NCBI GenBank assembly: GCA_021018815.1 | Contig: JAITYX010000008.1 | Coordinates: 5,516,001 to 5,580,000, forward strand | Length of the DNA stretch: 64,000 nucleotides | Reading direction: 5' to 3' | Origin: Talinum fruticosum | Taxonomy: Eukaryota; Streptophyta; Magnoliopsida; Caryophyllales; Talinaceae | In this document: one piece after another, positions 14,647-27,100 of the stretch | Position numbering within the stretch: position 1 is the first letter of the stretch | Layout: the number at the start of each line of letters is the position of its first letter | The notes under the pieces: generated by a model | Told to the model about the DNA's origin: nothing | Seen by the model: the letters and a program-made list of their open reading frames with translations, nothing else | Database searches by the model: none | Position numbers and translations under genes: made by a program

Positions 14647-15110
14647 TTATTTTCTTTGTGAATGGGTAAATATGAGAAATATGACAGACCGCTAGGCAGC
14701 CCTTCTCACAAGGGTTGTATCTAAGGTGTCATTTGCCAAAATCAAAAGAGATAATGGGATGGACAATATCCCCAGGAGGACGGCACCGAAAACTTGTGCC
14801 CTGTTGTGCTAGCTGGACTCGCTGCACAATTTGCTTCTCTATACACATGTATGAAAGTACAATTCCTAAAATAAGACATCAATCGAATGATGTCTTTAAT
14901 AATAAAATCAATATGTCACGGTGGCTTGATGGTGCCTTGGAGAGCCTCAATGATTACCTTGTTGTCACCCTCAATTTGAAGTGAACTAATATTTGCTTTA
15001 ACCGCCTCTTGGAGACCATATCTCAAAGCGCTAGTTTCAACAACTAAAATAGATGTGAAACCCAATTGTGCCGCTCCGACCTTGATTAGCTTCCCTTGGT
15101 CATCTCGTAG
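14647..15110 (-). mobile_element. 5'-truncated LINE/non-LTR remnant with RNase H-like coding (pseudogene)
   Basis: On the minus strand, about 15105-14730 translates as a plant RNase H-like (RVT_3) domain: VETSALRYGLQEAVKANISS, then LQIEGDNKVIIEALQGTIKP, and later FRNCTFIHVYREANCAA. A TGA stands where a Trp codon would be expected, and at least one frame change follows. The segment is bracketed by perfect 17-bp direct repeats, TAATGGCTATTTATATA at 14630-14646 and 15111-15127. The minus-strand 3' end is short and A-rich. These are the hallmarks of target-primed retrotransposition. It sits inside the left inverted repeat of the larger TIR element. Confidence 0.75.
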
Positions 15111-15842
15111 TAATGGCTATTTATATACAATTTAGAGGGAATACTCTCTAATTATAAAAGATGAATGTTTATTAAATGTTTTGTTAGAGGGAATGTTTGT
15201 AGTTATCTAATTAAATTTAAATGATCAATTTAATCCTCCAATATCTAATTCTTGCCATAATATTTAATTTTCTTTTATTGTAGAAATTTATCTGATTAAA
15301 AATTGTATGTGAATAAAAATGTTGAATTATAAAAATGTGGTTATATGCTATGACATGCTCATCAATCCATATAAAGTAGTTAAATCATACATCACTTTTA
15401 AACCCTATTTTCCCATCCTTCTCAGCTTTGCCAATCATTTTCCCTTTCCTACCCTTCCCTGAGCCACTGTTCGGTGCTAGTGTTGTCCACATGTGTTTGT
15501 GGATTATTCGGTTTCTTCCCAAGAGATTAGGTCTTGAGTTATTTTACGATGTTCTTCATTTAGTATTTTGACTTGAAAATTGGTCTTTTAACTCTTAGAT
15601 TATCGAAGGTTATAAAAAGGAAAAATCACATTATGTTTATGAAACCGATCAAGCACATCCTTTTTAAAAAAAATTGGGGAGTATATATACATAATATGCC
15701 AATAAAAGACGAGAATTGCACTCAAAACTGAAATTGCATATTACCTGCCAAATTCATACAATTCAACACTTTCAATTATGTACAATTTTTAATTAGGTAG
15801 AAATTATATAATAAAGAAATTAATTAATATGATAAGAATTAG

Positions 15843-16260
15843 ATGTCGAAGGATTATTTGGGTATTTTGAATTTAATTATGTTTTGGGAGAAAAAATTGC
15901 GTGATGATGTGGATGATGATTCGAAGGGAGAAAGGATTTCTTGCTCCGGTTGTGATGGCGTGGACTCTATGTGGGTGCTACGAGACCTGCAAAAGGCGAA
16001 GTCCGGGGTGGATCCGGCGAACGCCCCTCCGACGCTCAAGTTAATGTGATAAACTGAATGAGCGAATCGAGGAAATCTTCCTCGATGTACGCGAAAGAAA
16101 ATTTATTGGGATTTGCTTACCGGAGTAAGGATTTTGGGATTTGGGAGATTTTCCTAGAGAGGAAAGTGTTAGGGTTGATGTTGTGGGCTTGAGAGCATGT
16201 GAACATATTCCTTAAAGGTGAAAGTTGATGAGTATTTATAGGGAAATTTTATAGGGGTAG
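15843..16260 (-). other. LTR/promoter-like GC-rich interior of the TIR element
   Basis: On the minus strand a CCCTATAAATACTC box near 16245 is followed by about 190 bp of leader-like sequence. Then comes ACTTGAGCGTCGGAGGGG (near 16025-16042) and a GC-rich tract, in otherwise AT-rich DNA. The TTGAGCGTCGGAG motif resembles sequence I associate with LTRs of plant retrotransposons. The short frames here are low-complexity and do not resemble a protein family. It could be a captured LTR or a captured promoter. Confidence 0.35.
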
Positions 16261-16504
16261 GATAGTAATTTAGTATGATTTAGAAGGAAACTCTAACCCT
16301 AATTAAAAGTAGGCTTTGACTGATATCTACATTGTCCAACTAATTAGACACGGTTGACTAGTGAGTGGGTGAGTTGAAGCTGTCCGGAAAGTATCCCGAT
16401 CAAATTATATAATTAATAATGTTTCCTCTAAAAATATAACATTTAATAAACATTTATGTTTTATAATTATTGAAGATTCCATTTAAATTGGATGGATATA
16501 AATA

Positions 16505-16556
16505 GGAATAGCCCTTGTTCATTGAATTTAAAAAAAAAAGGGAATAGCCCTTGTTC
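16505..16556 (+). mobile_element. Minimal retroposon footprint: 20-bp A-rich insert with 16-bp target duplication
   Basis: GGAATAGCCCTTGTTC occurs at 16505-16520 and again at 16541-16556. Between them is only ATTGAATTTAAAAAAAAAAG. An A-tail bounded by a perfect 16-bp duplication is what an extremely 5'-truncated LINE-driven insertion would leave. It lies in the right inverted repeat of the TIR element. A simple polymerase-slippage duplication is the alternative. Confidence 0.6.
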
Positions 16557-16564
16557 CTGTCCTA

Positions 16565-18195
16565 CAAAACCGAAATATATAAGTTTACAAATTTATTATT
16601 TCTATGGCTCATTTGGTATGTGAGATTTGAAGTTATATTAGAAATATGAATTTATTTTTGAGAATGATAATTGGTTTACAAATTTATCATGGTTGTTTAG
16701 TATATAAAAGTTTAAAGTGGCAATTATTCAAATATAATAAATCTTGTGTTTTGTATGCATGATTAGAATCAGAAAATAATTTAATATTGTATTTAACAGT
16801 TGCACTTGAATTTCTAATTGGAATTTACATTCCCTCGTTTTTTATTTTCATTATCGTTCATCCATTATAACGTGCAAATGACCATGTACACATTCTCGTT
16901 CATCTCGTGTTTTGTATGCATGATTAGGATTAGAAAATAAATTTAGGGTTTACAAATCAAAATACAAGGTTTAATTTTTTTTTTAAAAAAACAAAGGAAA
17001 AAGTTATAAAGGTGCAACATGAATGTTGTAAGACAAAATAAAATTTAATATAGCTTAAAAATGTTAAGTCAAATAGAAATTGTTTGACGCGAGTATTACA
17101 TACCAAGTGGGAGAATTTTAAGAGAAGTTAAAATATTTAAATAGCATAACTCTGCCATAGAAAATACTTCAAAATTTTCTCCTTCAAATAGTCAACTAAA
17201 TAGATAGATACATCATATTTCAAACTCTAAGAACCCCAATTTACTTATTCATTCTCATCCAATCCACGTCCATTTTGCACGACCAAGTAATCCATCATTA
17301 AAATAGATAAATTTAAAGTTAAGAGATCCGCCAATAATACGTGAGTAGATGATCCATATATTATTCCTCAAAACTATAAAATACCTACTAAGACCAATAG
17401 AACTTATTCTTATAAACATATGCATCATAATATTTTCATATTTTAAGTGGAATCAATAGGAAGACTCCAAGAGACATGACCATATGTATTTTTGGTTATC
17501 ATGTTTTGATAAGAAAATTATACCCACTCACTAGCAATGATATCCAATAAAAGGAACATCCAAGTTTTGACGCTCTGATAATAAAATATGTTGGTATTGT
17601 TATTAGTTGTTTGTCTCCCCTTATGTGAAGTAAAGTTCATGGTGTAAATTATTTCGAACGGTAGACATTTAAAGTAAAAAACAATGAATAATAAATATGT
17701 TTTCAAATATTCGAATATTTTTCTTACCAACGCGAAATATTATTCGAATATTTTTCATAGCAAGGTAAAATATTACCATCTCGTTGAATATTTTGTTGGT
17801 AGCATAATCTTATGTATAAACAATTTTAAAAGTTGCTACTAATACATATATATTTTGATATTATACAATTTATCATAATCCTACTCCCTTAATCGACTAT
17901 GCTTAAAGCCGATGAACCCTATAAAGGAAAAAAGAAACATAAATTTATCACAACCCGCGCTGAACAAAGGTCACAATGCCTAATGACGCGTGAATCCGAG
18001 AAAGGTTAATTAATGGGAGAATTCTATTGCAAGTGACCTCCGATTCCCTCTCCTGCCAAACCCCCACCGCACCAAAATTCTTCGTAATTTCAAAAAATTA
18101 TCGAGGAAATCTTTATTATTGTGATACTTCTTTCGAATTGGGTTGAGTGAAGCAGTTTGAACGAGAGAACGAGAGGAGGGAAGAAAGTGGAAGCC
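16565..18195. other. Intergenic DNA and presumptive promoter/leader of the kinase/CYTH gene
   Basis: AT-rich with no coding signal. It contains a roughly 40-bp imperfect direct duplication (TGTTTTGTATGCATGATTAG at about 16747 and 16909). The last 100 bases before 18196 are the probable 5' untranslated leader: an in-frame TGA at 18148 and no in-frame ATG before 18196. No clear TATA box could be assigned. Confidence 0.45.
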
Positions 18196-21100
18196 ATGGA
18201 CGATGAAGTGTTGCAGCGAGTTTTTCAAGAAGGGGGTCGTGAGTATATTCAGCAACCATCTACTTCTTCTTCCTCTTCGATTCTCCAATCCCTCCCCCTT
18301 CATGTGGTATGCCCATTTGCCCATGTATTCAATTTCCTGCATTTATGTAATAATCGCATGAAATTATTTTCCGAGTCAATGTTCTGAATGTTCAATTAGA
18401 GCTAGAGCAATCCAAAGTTATCAGTTTAGGATGTGATGAATAGTTTTATTGCTCGAAGAAGAGCTCAATTGAAGAATACGAGGCATTTGCTCGTTATTAC
18501 TTGCTAGTTTGATCAATTTTGGGCATGCATGGTTATGGATGTGTTGTTTAGTTTATGGGCACTGGTTATTGAACTGTAATTCTTGTTGGGTTTGGATGAC
18601 TGCAGTCTTTCGATCACGGATGTTACTTGTTGATAAAGTCCATCCAAGAGCTCCGTGAGAAGAGGAAGGGTGTGGTTACCGTGGGCATCGGTGGTCCTAG
18701 TGGCTCTGGCAAAACCAGGTATGTATGACCTTTGTAAGTCTGTGTTGGCCATCCGCATTTGGTTTAATTGTTCAGGTTGAACTTTGTTGCTCAGGGATCC
18801 TTGAGTGCAAGATATGATTTCCATTTTGCCGATCCAGTGTTGTGAGAGAAAATGTCATATTTGTTTCACAAGAGTTTGTGTACTATCTGTTTGATTGGCT
18901 GCAACTATAATAGCAATCTCGTTGGCATGTTATCTTTGTTCCAAGGAAAGACAGGATGTTTATTGGTTGTGGATCGGTACAAGTATTTGCAATTACTAAT
19001 ACCTTGATCTGATGGTTTCTGAAGCTTGGCGGAGAAGGTAAACTCTGTAATGGGATGTATTGTTATATCTATGGAAAACTACCGAAAAGCTGTTGAAGAA
19101 TCAAATGATCTGGACGCAATAGACTTTGAAGCATTAGTCAGAAATCTTGAGGTTTGCTTTTCGATTGTTATTGTTACAGCAATGGAAACTCAATTCTGCA
19201 TATACATGTATTCTTTATAATGTGTGGGATCCCATTTTACATTCTTCCGTTTTTCAATTGCTATTATCTATAAGATGATGTCCTAAAACAAAACTATATA
19301 TAACATGATGCCAGATAAGATTGAGGAATTTGATGCTGGTTCAGATTGAAATTGCCATAAAATTATCCCTTGAGGGCTTGCATTATGGTGGAGATGTAGT
19401 CTTTCTATTATAGAAGTTTTTAATGGCTTCTTTTTCAATGTATAATTTGAGGAGGAGGTTGGGAAGGGGGATATGGCTTGGCCTGGAGGATTTGATTTCG
19501 TTTGAATTTGTGAAGGCAGTTTTCCTATTTTGAAATACTTTCCTACCTTGAGTTATTCTTGAGTGTTCTAATTCATCGGTAGTAACAGAAGTCCAGGGAT
19601 GTTTATAGGGTACCTTTAGGACTATTAGAGAAATGTTAGTGCAGAATGACACCCTGTCTGTCCTAGTGTCCCCAGATCAACAAATAAAAGAGTCACGAGT
19701 AAGCATTCGAGGTGTCAAACCAGAAGGAGAAGGGTTTCAAGTATGGGACATTAATCGAGCGGCTTGAGCTAGGCCAAATCATAACTATGAGATTTTTGAA
19801 TAATGAAAACTAAACTACAAGGAAGCTAGAAAAGGGGCATAATGACTTTTTGCCAATTAATGAACTAAGGGCCTAAGATGAGGTCTTAACCTACCCAATT
19901 GAAGCTACCAAACAGAGATGATGAGTTGCATTACAAAAGCTCACCCAAGCCCACTTTCATGCACAATGAACTAGTCTAAGTGGCCTAACCACCTATTTTC
20001 ATAGGGTTAGCCCAAATAGACCACAAGTTTAGCAACTCTCGGACCTAGCTCGTTTTCAGGCTATTTTCATGCTAAAATATGAGCTATTCAACTCTTCTAT
20101 ACTAGCAAATCAACCTCACTTTTCAGCATAAGTCAATGGCCCAAAGGTATGGATGAAAAACCTTTGAAGTATTTCATCAAACACTTGGTAGACATGAGAT
20201 AAAACTCAAATTTGTACGCATAAATTGAGTGTGACTAAGCCCAATATATGACTAATCATAACTAAAGCCACAAAAATTAGCCACTAATCCACATGAAAAC
20301 ACAACCAAAACCTACTATAGCAACCTAAACTTGCAAGCATGAACAAGAGAGAGAAAATAAATCTAACTAGCATAAACGAAAGAAATAAACATTAATAAAA
20401 AAACTAGAAATTTAAGCTAAACATGAACACAACTGACACTAATCTAACAAATTAAACAAGCATAAAGCAAGAAATAAAGAGAGACAAAAGAGAAAACTTA
20501 GTCGATTAGTGGCTTTGAAAGTAAAATCTTCAATCTTGTATAAAAATCATAACTAATCTAACCTAATTACTTCCTAATGGAGTTTTATTTTAGCTAAATA
20601 CAAACCTAAAAACCCTAAGCAAGGCTCTCGAGCAAGCTCCCAAGAGGCCTTCCCTAAATTCTCAGGCAAAATGAGTTTGGCTATTCGTAGCAGCAAAAAC
20701 TAGGAAAAATGCCAAGAAAAAAAGTGGCTATATATAGCAACAAAAACCAGGAAATGCCAAAAAAATAGTGACCTACATCGCCGACCTAGTGACATGGCCG
20801 TGTCACACGGGTCCTCACATGGTTGTGTCATGTGACATGGGGTAACCCCGTGACGCTTTTGGACAAAAAGGAGACGCCCAGGAAAAACGGGCTGGCCTTG
20901 GGTCGTACCCACGGTCGTGGGCCATCCCATGGTCAGAGGGCCCTCTTCCCAGCCTCCTCTCACTCTGGCTCGTGGTGGGCCGCTTTAGTACGTCTTGGCA
21001 GCGTGTAGATGTGTCGGTTCATGCATTTGGGCATCCATAAAGTCTCCAAGAAGTTCAATCTTCAATCCCGGGAGGTCACCGAATGTTGGAATTTTGAGTG

Positions 21101-24100
21101 GAATGCTTCCGAAACTTGATCTTGAACTTCTGAAACTCTTGTGAATGGTTCTTTTGGACTTGCGAATAGTTCATCATGGCAACAGCAAGACGGGTTTGGA
21201 TCTTTGAGGCTCGATCTGCCGAATTTTGAGTGTTGTTGCTCCATTTTCTGCAACTTGCCAGGTTTTGGTTATTTCTTCAATCCTGGGAGGTCACTGGATG
21301 TTGGAATTTTAGTGGAATGCTTCTGAAACTTGATAGTGAACTTTCTGAAACTCTTGTGAATAATGCTTTTGGACTTGTGGATAGTTCCAAATACTCCACA
21401 AGATCACTGAGCGTATCTTATTCTAAATACCGAAACTACCTAACTTCTCAGTTAGGTACTTTTCCAACTGTAAACAATGTATTACCTGCTTATTTTCCAA
21501 TTCTTTTCAGTTGTAAACAATGTACTGCACTTTCTGGATGCCCTTCCTTGCCTCGTGCTTGATTTAGCTCACTCCCACTTTAGCTTGGTACTGCTAATTG
21601 CTTAAGCATTATTTATAATGCTAGATTTTTTTGGGAGGTATATGATGCTAAATATTAAATCTATTCTGAAGCAGACTTATTTTTTGAAATAGGACTTGAT
21701 GAAAGGCCAAAACACAATAGTACCAGTGTTTGATTTTCAAGAAAAACGTCGTGTTGGTTCAAGGATGGTAAAAGGGACCTCATCTGGAGTGGTAAGTATT
21801 CTATTTCTTCTGGTTCATCATGAAAATGCAAGTTCAGTATGATGTACCTTGCTTTGCAGGTGATTGTTGATGGTACATATGCCTTGCATGCAAAATTGCG
21901 GTCTTTGCTGGATATTCGGGTTGCAGTGGTAATTGAATTGTCTTCTACTACTGCTTTCTGTTTTCTTTACTTTTTTTTTCTGTCAGCAACATCACTGTTT
22001 CTATGAAAGCTCTATTGATCGATTGCATCTTTTGTGAGGGCATCCTTTCTTTTCCTTTGCATATACACAGATTGCGCAGCCCATCATGTAGGATCTTTAA
22101 CTTGAATTGACTTTGAATCAGGTCGGGGGTGTTCATTTTAGTCTTCTTTCCAAAGTTAGATATGACATTGGAGATTCTTGCTCCCTGGATAACCTTATTG
22201 ACAGCATATTTCCGTTGTTTAGAAAGCACATTGAGCCAGACCTTCATCACGCGCAGGTGAATTCTTCTTATTGATTGTTCTGATTGAATTGGACTTTTTC
22301 CTGTGAGCATTGGCTGCCAGGATGGTTCCATTTAACTCTTGTATCTGGGATGCTTCCTGCAGATCAGAATAAACAACAGCTTTGTGTCATCATTCAGAGA
22401 GGCAATCTACAAGTTGAAATGCAAAACCGAGGTCTGTTTATTGGGGATGTGATTGAGCAACTTATTTAGGTTTGATTATGTCCTAGAACGTTAAGATTAC
22501 TCTGCAAGCTATGGAAGATTTATAATCCCTCCATAATGATAAACGTGTCTAATTCATTGAGAGGGAGAAAGATTAAAGGAACACCATTTAATGCAATGTT
22601 CCCCATCTAAATTTTGGATGGAAGATTTATTTTTAACATAATATCCTAATTTTGACAATAATCTTGGTGCTTCCATGAAGGAAGATTTGATGAGTTGTGC
22701 AGGATGGAAGGAGTTTTGGGTTTCTTATGGGTTTTTGGCATGAGGGTATAATGATGACGGTTAAAGGATGCCAGCCTAAGATAAGAAACATATAGGGAAG
22801 AATCTCGGGTTTGGAATTTTCTTATATTTCTATATATTTCATCTATTTTCGTATGTACATATATAAGATACTATGAAATAGTTGGCATAAGTTAAGTGTT
22901 TTCGTTAGATTGAGCTTCCTGTCTATGTACATAGTTTGAGCTGGTTTCATAGTACTTAGTGTTTAGGCAGTTGTAACAAATTCGTCTGCCTGAGATATTA
23001 TCATGCTATATGAATTGATGATTGATGATTGAATCTAAATATTATTTTAGTACGCTATTTTTGTGGTTGCTTTTCTAACTGATATGTGATAATATATGCT
23101 GATTATTTTGGCTCTGTCTCAGTCACCAAATGGACACTCAGGTTACACATTGAGTGGGCAGGAAGCGCAAACAGACAAGTGAGTGCAGTTCCTAGCAGAT
23201 TTGATTGAGCTATTTAAAAAGAAAAATTCATTGACATTTCTTTAGGCTTGACATATTTTGACATAGATGCTTAAGAAGCTTTGGGCATTGCTCATACATA
23301 AAGATTGCAATTTGCAGTCTTTGTACACCTTATGGTAATTTTAATTGTGACTACATAAGTGCCAATTGCCGAGTAGAGCATGTGTTAACAAAAAACATGG
23401 CGTTAGTTGATGTTGGTGAATAGATGGTCTACGTGCAAGGGTGATTTGGAATCTCCTAATCAATCACTGGTGCACTGTCTTTCTGGAAGAGCTCTTTGGT
23501 AGCTTGGCTTTAATTGCTTATGAGTTTCTTGGGTTATTTAAAGCTCTATTACGAAATCTTGTGGTTTGGGAAGGCTTCTTTGGGGGAAAGCTAAAAAGAA
23601 GAAATCCTTGTTAGTTCTTCATGCCATTTTTGGAGTGTTTGGTGTGAGAGAAATAGAAGAGTCTTTGAGGGAGTGGAGACATCTCTTGTACACTTTTTAA
23701 GGATAATCTTATCAAGGCTCTCTACTTTGAGGGTAATGGGAACTTTTGCCAATCTTCTTTTGGTGTTGTAGATTTTGTGGATAGTTTCCATATTGGTTGT
23801 ATACACTCCTTTTGTAGGATGCTAGCTTTGCATCCATCTTGTTGATTATAATTTATAATATTATCATTTTCTTATATAATAAAAAAAAAAAAAAATGGCA
23901 AACCTTAGGATGCTGAAAAAATACCCCCAATTTGACAAAACGTATATAATAAAAAGTAAAATCCATTTCACAAGGTTTCTTGATGAAATTTATGGGATAT
24001 CATTTAAATTACCCGTGTCACTGTTTGAATCACTGTAATCTGGGTACGATGCTTTTACTTCAAGATATATCTAATGAGTTTGCTTTCTTTTAGTTTTATC

Positions 24101-27100
24101 GAGATGTACCTTCGTCCTCCTTCGGCAAGTGAAGAAGCTCGGATAAATGATTGGATCAAAGTGCGTCAATCTGGAATTCGCTATTATCTCTCACTTGGTG
24201 ATCAGAGAATTGTTGACAAACATTTTATCATCAGGCCTAAGGCAGAGTTTGAGGTAAGGAATATATATATATAATATAAGTTGAATTTACCAAGCATTAC
24301 ATTCACAAGCAAATTTCCAATGACACAAGTAATTTAGATATGCTAAATAGCCTCAACCGTTGTGAGTATATGGACTCTTAGGTATCATAAGAGATTTCAA
24401 ATTTTGGATCCTGAATGGTCTAAGCTTGTGTTTAAATCTTATCAGTTGCTGACTTGTGCATGCTTTGTACTCGTACAAACTTTTGAATTCTGAAGCTCAT
24501 CGTATTGCTTTCATGTTGTTTCCCTATAGAAATCATCTCAATTTTCTGTTTGAATCATTTGTATTTTTGCTATAACTGAATTTGGATATACTTGAGGATT
24601 CTTATTGAACCTTGGAATGCTGAGATGTACTTAGTGAACATTTTTTCTCTCCATAAAATAAGTTTGATTTTGGGTTTTAAAAAGAGATTGAACATGAGCG
24701 TAACAATTTAAGCTATTGAATTTTAAAAGTAGAGTTTTTTTGGGGCGCGGGGGGTAGAAGGGGATCTTTATATTTTTGTTAGAAACACAAATATTTTTTG
24801 ACAAAATGCAAAGATTAATACAGTTTGTGCCTTTACGTTATGTATTAAATATTTCTGGTGTTTTGAAACACAAATATTTTGAGAAAAGACCTCGTAGTAT
24901 TACCCCCTTTTAAATAATGGAGCGACTTTTTGGTGTTTTGAAGCACAAATGTTTTAACCTTTTCTGGTATTCCAAAGGATTAAAGGCAAAGCCAGCCATG
25001 AGATACTTTTATGGTCTCCATTTCCTGAATTCCTGTATTTTCACTTCCCTAATGTCATCTCTCTTGCCCCTCTTCTTTCTATTCCTACCCTTGCCGGTGG
25101 CACTTGTTGCACTGCCTATGATTATCACCAAAATGACACAACATCTAGTGCACCTGGTATTATATTAGTTTCTTTAATCTTTCTGCTTAGTTATTCTGAT
25201 GATTTGCTTTAATTTGGAGAGCAGGTTGGACGGATGACTCTTGGTGGATTGCTTGCACTTGGTTATACTGTTGTTGTCAGTTATAAAAGGGCATCAGTGA
25301 CTTTGAATTTTGGGGAAGTTACATTATCATTTGAAACAATTGACACTCTTGGTGAGACATTCATGGTTTTGAGAGGAACCAATAGGAAGGTATGCAATGC
25401 TGTTTCGCTTGAAATATTAATTTATATTCTCTTAGAATTTAATTTCTTTAGGCACCAGCAATCCCAATGTTCTCTTCATGGTATTTACATTTTTGCTAAG
25501 GTTAGTTTTGAGGCGCATCATGAATATTCATTTGTTTTTGTTATTTTTCCTTTAAAGTTGTCCAGAGAGGTGGAAGTTCTTGGGGCACTAGAGTAGTTTA
25601 CAAGTATGAAAGTTGCTTATCTTGACTGCTAAACTCCCCTCCAAAAAGGCAAAAAGATAGTAGATTTACTCCTATGCTTATAGCTCATTATGTTAGTTTG
25701 GCTAGAATAATTTAAAACTTCAGCAGCCTTTCTCCATAGCAATATCTTTTAAAACTTATTTGTTTCAAGAAAATTGGCCCGCTATCACTGCTGTCGTCAT
25801 TGTTTTTTGACAAATCACATGTATCATCATACATTTGAGCTTGTCTCTCCAACCCTGTCAAAGATGGAAAAGAACAGTTTTCTAGGGTGCTATCTTGTCC
25901 TGGGCAAAGCTCAAATGTTTTATTTATTTATTTATTTATTTTTATGGGCATGATTCATGAGGGACCCTTGGTGAGCTCAACTTTCCCTCTGAAGCAACTC
26001 TCAATATGCAAATTTTCAATGACTTCCACCTCAGTGAAGATGATGTTTATTGTTTCATGATTTTTATCCTCACGAATTTTTGGTGGGGATATTTTGGGCT
26101 TCCTACAATCATTTGTATTGATTTTGTTCAGACCAGCTGTTAAAAGAGAGGCCTTCATCATTGGGCCAGAATCATCGGGCACTCTTTTTGGCTGTAGTAG
26201 TATCTTCTGTGCTTGAATGTCTTAATATTAAAAATACGGTATATGCATGCGATATACTACCTTTTCACTTTTGATTTTCTTCGTCCCCTTCCCACTCCCT
26301 AAGATGGATACGTCCTGTAGTCTGTTGGATGTGACATAAGTCGCATAACATTTCTTCCAATTTATTAAAGCTTCTTGTAATAAGAAAGAAGATCACTTAA
26401 AAATTTCATCAGCATGCTTACTTTCTCTTATCTAGACTGTTGGTGCAGAAGCAATTAGAATGGAAGTCGCAGGACCTTGGATAACCAAATCTTATTTGGA
26501 GCTAATTCTTGAGCAAAAAGGTTTGTATTATATGATTACCTTTTTTTTTTTTTAAGCTTGTAGCTTGTTCACAAGTTTGCTAATACTTTATGTCAATAAA
26601 TTAATGAATCATTCTGATGGTGGTGGTATTATTGTTAATTGTATTCGTACTTGCAGGAGTACCACGCCTTAATACACCACCACCTTTAGCTTCTACATCG
26701 AACATGCACAATCAGGAAAGGGCAATTTCTGCACCACGGCCTGTCCGCATATCACCTAACTTTGTCAGCCGTCTTGAAGATCTCTCTCAGCCTTGGACTC
26801 GGTCTCCGACAAAGTCCAAGATGGAACCCATACTAGCAACCTGGCATTTCATCTCATCAGATCCATCACGTGCTGATACATCTATAGGTCTGTGAATCTA
26901 TTTATATGCGTAGGATATATGGAGCCATTCAGCAATTTTCTTACCTTTCATCAGCAAGAGTCACTTTCATTTGTTTATAGTTCTCTCATGAAGCAACCAC
27001 AGATCCCTCCTCTTTCAGGGACAATATGCGACTTGCTCCAATGCCTGACTCTTATGACTTGGACAGAGGGTTGCTTCTTGCTGTTCAAGCAATACAGGTG

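Larger units (their letters stand above)
14618..16564. mobile_element. Degenerate non-autonomous TIR DNA element, nested insertions in both arms
   Basis: The left end (TAGGAC at 14618, then GGCTATTTATATA and, after an insertion, CAATTTAGAGGGAAT and AATGTTTATTAAATGTT at about 15170-15186) reappears inverted at the right end, from about 16420 to 16564. Both arms align over roughly 100 bp with scattered mismatches once the insertions are removed. No transposase reading frame is visible. No convincing target-site duplication flanks the outer ends. The inverted arms are seen directly; the superfamily (Mutator-like or hAT-like) is not determinable. Before the insertions it would have been about 1.43 kb long. 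Confidence 0.6.
18606..26520 (+). other. N-terminal kinase/CYTH module of the bimodular protein
   Basis: Residues about 38-396, exons 2-11. Walker [11 protein letters not shown] spans the exon 2/3 junction (AG|C). The exons of 99, 69, 135 and 69 nt cover the segments starting [27 protein letters not shown] and IRINNSFV. The CYTH-like part runs from [10 protein letters not shown] to a conserved [10 protein letters not shown] end. The second module has the same order of segments. Confidence 0.85.

Noticed and set aside
15843..16049. 68-codon plus-strand frame and its minus-strand shadow
   Set aside because: Neither resembles a known protein. Both follow from the GC-rich LTR-like tract inside the TIR element.
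14618..16564. Interpretation as two LTRs of a retrotransposon
   Set aside because: The terminal sequences match in inverted, not direct, orientation.
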